Assembly (NCBI GenBank): GCA_030386875.1
Contig: CM059575.1
Span: 15,958,293 to 16,022,292 of the forward strand
Reading direction: 5' to 3'
DNA: 64,000 nt
Origin: Morinoia aosen
Taxonomy: Eukaryota; Arthropoda; Malacostraca; Amphipoda; Talitridae
The position numbers and the translations under genes are program-made. Of the stretch, positions 59,748 to 64,000 are shown piece after piece (within the stretch, counting starts at the first letter, position 1; every line of letters begins with the position of its first letter). The notes below the pieces were generated by a model. It worked only from the letters and a program-made list of their open reading frames with translations. It was not told where the DNA came from and searched no databases.

Positions 59748-60783
59748 TGTGACACCCTTGATTTAGGGAAATAGAGCCCTTATTCCTACTGACGCCCAAT
59801 CAGTAAGTTCCTTTTGTACATAAACTCATCCAGTAACAACCTTAATTCTAAGTTTTGGCTTACTGCTAATGTTGCATTGGTGTCAGCTTTGGAATCTCGT
59901 AGACTGACCTTACACTCCATGCTGGAGACAGTCAAAAGACATGCCGTGTACACTTCTAGTAGTACGCTGAGCATAGCTGTATGTTAGATAAATATTGAGG
60001 CTTGCACCTGGGAATTTCATGTTGTCCATACTTCATACGACGTTGTCAATATTGCGATTTACCTTTGGCCGTATTCGGGAGCCAGAATTACGGTTGGTGT
60101 TGTTGCATAGAGACTCCTCGATCCGAGGCAATTCTGTAAATCGGCAGTCGTTCACAGCCTGGCTTGTGCAGCGACTGTTCTCCCTCTTTAACTGTGCTTG
60201 TGCCAAGTAACCCAGCTTGTTGTTCCCGCAAAGGAGGACCTACGAGCCAAACACACCCTACACAACCACCTAGTCCTCAATCCCCGCCATTGAGCCGAAA
60301 CTAGGTCTTTCTCAGACACACTTGAGACTTACAAATCAGCCACACGGCTCAACAATTCAGTCACCGCGATAACGGCACTGCCTCTTTCAAGAGCCTTCTT
60401 TCAACTCTTTCAATATCTCGTTCAATACTTCAATCCTCCAAGAGTGCCTCGCTCCAAGCGTTCATGCTTCACTTTTTCATTCTCGCCGTCCATTCCACTT
60501 CGGCCATCTCCACTCGTTGAGCCACCCAAATCACCCACATACGGGAAGTACCATACTCACACTCCGTCCTCACCTGGACCCACAGCGGACCTCCACTCGC
60601 AGCCACGAGCGGGTTGGAGTACGCCGCCAGGACTGGATCCGGAACCCCGCATCAAGAAGTTTGGAAGACCCCAATGAGTGAACAGTGGCCACGGCACCCC
60701 GCAGCGTAAAAAATAAAGAGGCGAGCTAATGAGTGACTTTCACTTACACTCAATAGATAGTTCGTGCAAGTGATCTGAAAACA
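59748..60783 (+). mobile_element. possible LTR of a BEL/Pao-like element
   Basis: The block could run from TGTGACACCC to CTGAAAACA and is followed by TCGGTGCCAG, which resembles the TTGGTGCC primer-binding start of BEL and some Gypsy elements. AATAAA occurs at 60711. An open stretch (60444-60677) is Pro/Ser-rich and not recognised. No partner LTR or internal genes are in the window, and no target duplication was found. A host exon or promoter region is an alternative. Confidence 0.3.
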
Positions 60784-61250
60784 TCGGTGCCAGTAGAGCA
60801 CCAGATTACTTACTCCTTCTGAGTCAAAGGGCCCAAACAGACTTTCAATCGTAACCTTATTTTTGTATTTATGTTCCTAGCCATAGGCACAGTAAATGCT
60901 GGTGACCCTGTCAAAACTTAATTGCCTAAACCTTGATGATGCCAGAACACAAAACGGGTGTACTTAAAACTATATGTAAAAATTGAATTACTCGCACCAA
61001 GCGGAAAGTTCATTGTACTGAACAAAATGAATTTATTCTGTGTCTGTTTCACGCCAGCTGGGGGTTTAAGTTGTGTTTATCTAATAAAAATTACGTGTGT
61101 CAACTGGATGTGGAAGCAATTAGATCTGAGCTGAATGCTCGTTAAAGCTGGGCTTACACGGAGGGTGACTTCCCCAGGGTGACGCCCCCACCCTACCCCT
61201 CTCACCCGCTCAAGCTTCCCCACTTGTGTTTAGACGGAGGGTGAGATGCC
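60784..61250. other. spacer
   Basis: No gene is recognised. CGGAGGGTGA occurs twice (61158-61167 and 61235-61244). Confidence 0.4.
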
Positions 61251-62082
61251 CAGGGCTGCCGAAATTAGTGCGTTCAACAAATATACGAGTTTCCCTTAGA
61301 AAAATGTATTTTAATTTCTCTGGAGTGAGAATTTTACTATGGGCAACTTCATAAAAAGGGATCCATTGATTACGAATGACAATAATTGCAAAATAAATGT
61401 TGGCAACCCCTCAAACTATGTCAATATAAATGAGATTTATTTTGGTGCTGCTGCAGAAAGCATTCTCCTGAGAAATGTCAACAAAATATGTACCAAAACA
61501 CTAGAAGAGTTTGGATTGAAAGATCTTAATAAATGTAATTCAATAATACCATATTCAATGCATTTCTCCAATTTTGCGAAAAAGGAGCAGTATGAAAAAA
61601 TCAATATGAAGTGGCGAGAACTGTTTGGTCAAGATGCTCTTTTCAAGACAAAAATTGTGTCTGAAAAATTCTGGTACGCAGCTTTGTTACTCGCTACTTC
61701 CCGAGTTCATGATGCAGCTTTTGTCAGTACCGCAATATTTTGCCGCAGCTAGAAAATTTTTTTGACCCTAACTACATAATAGCAAAAAACAGGATTTCGT
61801 TAAAAAGAGCAAGACTAAATGCATGAATGAGATCAAAATCTACGTTAGAGAACACAGACTGCAAAAATTTGAACCACCACGGTAGCTTAGTCAACAAATT
61901 AAATAAAAAACATTGGCAGATGAAGGAAGAAGAGGAGGAAAAAGTTTCATTCTACCAGGAAAAGTAGGTAAAACCTTAAAATTTTCGTTTCATTGCTAGT
62001 TAAATAGGTTTGGTACGCTCTAACAATTTTTGGTACGTTTTCATGAAGGTTTTGTACGATCAGAAAAAAATCGGCATCCCTG
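61251..62082 (+). mobile_element. short hAT element with transposase remnant
   Basis: The left end CAGGGCTGCCGA and the inverted right end CAGGGATGCCGA match at 11 of 12 positions. The flanking 8-mers GAGATGCC and GAGATAAC share six bases, fitting a decayed hAT duplication. At 832 bp it is much shorter than an autonomous hAT and keeps only the C-terminal part of a transposase. The right end also contains GGTACG and TTGTACGATC segments. Confidence 0.65.
61339..61978 (+). pseudogene. hAT transposase C-terminal remnant
   Basis: The open part (61339-61752) reads MGNFIKRDPLITND and later INMKWRELFGQDALF and VSEKFWYAALLLA. These resemble the linker of hAT transposases before the dimerisation region. 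After the stop, NRISLKRARLNA and a Lys/Glu-rich end continue in another frame, as at hAT C-termini. The catalytic residues are outside the remnant. The resemblance is by eye and moderate. A domesticated hAT-derived gene is possible but the stops argue against it. Confidence 0.5.
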
Positions 62083-63928
62083 GAGATAACAGTGACTGAG
62101 TGAGGATATCGAAATGTAATTCAAGGTACGTGCAGAAAAGAAGATACTATTTTTAACCTGTAAACTATTTCACAGAGGCCGGCATAAGATCAACGTATTC
62201 GTGAAGAATTCAAGAATTACTTCTTAAACGAAGGCCAAGTGCCTTGGCAGAAACGAATGTGTCAATTAGATTAATAAGGGATGGAGGCGAATCAATAAAA
62301 CTTAGCGCGTATATAGCTTCTTATATGAACTTAATGCTCAAACTAAGGAATAATAAAATATAGCTTGCCCAGCAAATGTATATAGAGATAAAAATGAATT
62401 AAATATGCGCGATCGATAGAGTCTGATTACAGGATTTAGAAATAAGTAATAAAAATTTTATCAGTCTAAGTCCTATCACGAGCCATCTTGTGTTATTAAT
62501 AGCATGGTAGCGAACAATTTGTGCTACTATTGTTAGAGGTAATTACTTTTGAATTAGATTGAAAATCATTTCAGTGATAGTACATGATAAAAAAATATGT
62601 TTACAGCCGCAATAAATACAATCAGACTGACGCTATGCTCTCAATAAATCTATCAATGTGAAAACTTTAGCCTTCAGCCACTTTTCCAGATCAGGAGAGA
62701 CTTTTTGCATTAAGATTACGCATGAGAACATGACGACAGAGCAGCTAAGAGATACATCCTGCCTTCAAGACTGTCTGAAGCGCACTGTCCATGGAGCTAG
62801 GATATATGGAGGGAGCATAGCGCACTCCGATCGGGCTCAATTTGGCTGCAAAAGTTGAAACACTCGGGCACTCTCAATGCCCGATTCTGAGCCAACCACA
62901 GACGCTTGGCTGAAGTTGCTCCACCCACCTTCCCTACAACCCTTCCTCTGAATGGCTCTCATTTTCCAAAGCAAGATTAGTACCTCACCACAAGTCAAAG
63001 GGTGAGGTGCGCGTGCAAGTCGCTCTAATTTGTTATAATCAAGGGCCTGTAATCTTTATAGTTTTCAACTCTTAATGTATCTTTGCTAGTAATTTTGATA
63101 TTATTAAGTGTCCTCAAGTGAGGAAACATAATTTATTATCTTTCGGAGTCTTAGAATCCCAAATTAATCATTTACGATTGAATGATTAACTGAACAGCTG
63201 GAAGAGCATTCAGCGAGCGTGTGCGCACTCTAGCGTAGTTGGTAGGTAACTGGCTTCCGTGCTGACGTCACACTCGCGAGACGGCTATTGGTTACCACAG
63301 ACACAGGAGAAATCTCAAAAACTGGTTCTCTTCACAGACGGCTATGCTCCCTCCATATATACTCCCTCCACGGCACTGTCGCTCTGGCGCTCTGAGGCAG
63401 TGTTGCCAACTCCACTGGACCAAAAACCGCCAGAAACTTATTAAAAAAACGCTAGAAACCGCTAGATATTAATTACATTCCGCTAAAATTCCTGCTAACC
63501 CATTTTAGACATTTTTTCAAGAAGAACGAAGTTAATACACATTGTTTTACGAGAGCGTATCATTGGTATATCATATCATATCATTCAGGTTCCAAATCAG
63601 TACTGAAACTCGGGGTTTGGTCGGTTGAAGAACTTTGATATGCTTCTGAAGTTTAAATTTTTTGAAGAGCACTTCTTAGAATTTGATTAATAGAGCTACT
63701 TATTTTATAAGAAGATAAATACATCACATGTATTTCTCCTCTGATTCCGTTATTTGGAAATGCGATTTCAACTCAATCCTTTACGAACCGCACATTCGAT
63801 CGTGAGCCACCTTGTCTGACCGTTTGCTAGTATTTTAATAAGAAAATTTCCATCAGTAATTTTCACGTACAGTTTTTGGTAGGATATTTGTTTTGATGGT
63901 AACACAGAAAACCACTTGTATGTTTCAG
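62083..63928. other. spacer with an inverted 20-mer
   Basis: No gene is recognised. ATATATGGAGGGAGCATAGC (62802-62821) occurs inverted at 63339-63358, 520 bases away. The stretch from CAGTGTTGCCAACTCC (about 63397) has the look of a hAT-type end, but no partner was seen. Confidence 0.4.
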
Positions 63929-64000
63929 ATAAAAGAAATTCCAAATTTCGAGGAAGAAATTCAAATGCTGCATGAGATACAGCATGCTGCTACGAATGAC
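63929..64000 (+). CDS. possible start of a host exon, cut by the window edge
   Basis: TTGTATGTTTCAG directly precedes an open stretch of 24 codons to the window end, starting IKEIPNFEEEIQMLHEIQ. The composition is coding-like (acidic, amphipathic) and the acceptor is plausible. No homology is recognised, and such a short open frame can arise by chance. Confidence 0.2.
   Translation, partial: MKEIPNFEEEIQMLHEIQHAATND

Overview
The window looks like animal, most probably arthropod, nuclear DNA. It is AT-rich, has no dense operon-like coding, and almost every recognisable protein belongs to a transposable element. The mix includes CR1-like and I-like LINEs, Ty3/Gypsy retrotransposons, hAT and Tc1/mariner transposons, a Helitron and a tRNA-type SINE. 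No complete host gene is visible. The only host-like signal is a weak possible exon at the right edge. Species cannot be named from the sequence.

Layout. 1-818: gag-like LTR-element fossil (minus). 819-2445: copy 1 of an unclassified repeat, here called E. 2446-3355: ORF1 fragment of an I-like LINE. About 3600-8925: nearly full-length CR1-like LINE (LINE-1, plus) with PHD and esterase ORF1 and EN-RT ORF2. 8926-12144: spacer with small duplications. 12145-18772: I-like LINE (LINE-2, minus) with CCHC ORF1 and EN-RT-RNase H ORF2, split by a 597-bp solo LTR that carries thirteen 23-bp repeats. About 19085-19292: SINE.

19440-47162 is an old Ty3/Gypsy element (Gypsy-1) packed with later insertions: a younger Gypsy with an LTR pair (Gypsy-2, 20441-28742), a 266-bp internally deleted LINE-2 derivative (28944-29209), a probable solo LTR (31384-31832), and a 14.7-kb structure (31861-46532). 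The last is a hAT-like element of about 7.3 kb into which a second, nearly identical copy of the same element (38318-45661) inserted in the opposite direction. Both insertions keep perfect 8-bp target-site duplications. This self-insertion creates inverted arms of about 6.5 kb and explains the large palindrome.

47163-47378 is an LTR fragment. 47849-50289 is a Tc1-like transposon split by a 980-bp solo LTR of the same family as that fragment. 51549-59508 is a Helitron with canonical ends and a broken Rep-helicase gene. It is interrupted by E copy 2 (53387-56122), which itself carries a TA-flanked 1052-bp element. Downstream lie a possible BEL-like LTR, a short hAT with transposase remnants (61251-62082) and unassigned DNA.

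The genes do not form a pathway. The window is a stratified record of successive transpositions whose relative order can be read from who interrupts whom. The most unusual points are the self-nested hAT with hexamer-rich subterminal arrays, the satellite-bearing solo LTR, the LINE-2 mini-element, the Helitron with two tandem 3' termini, and the unclassified E family.
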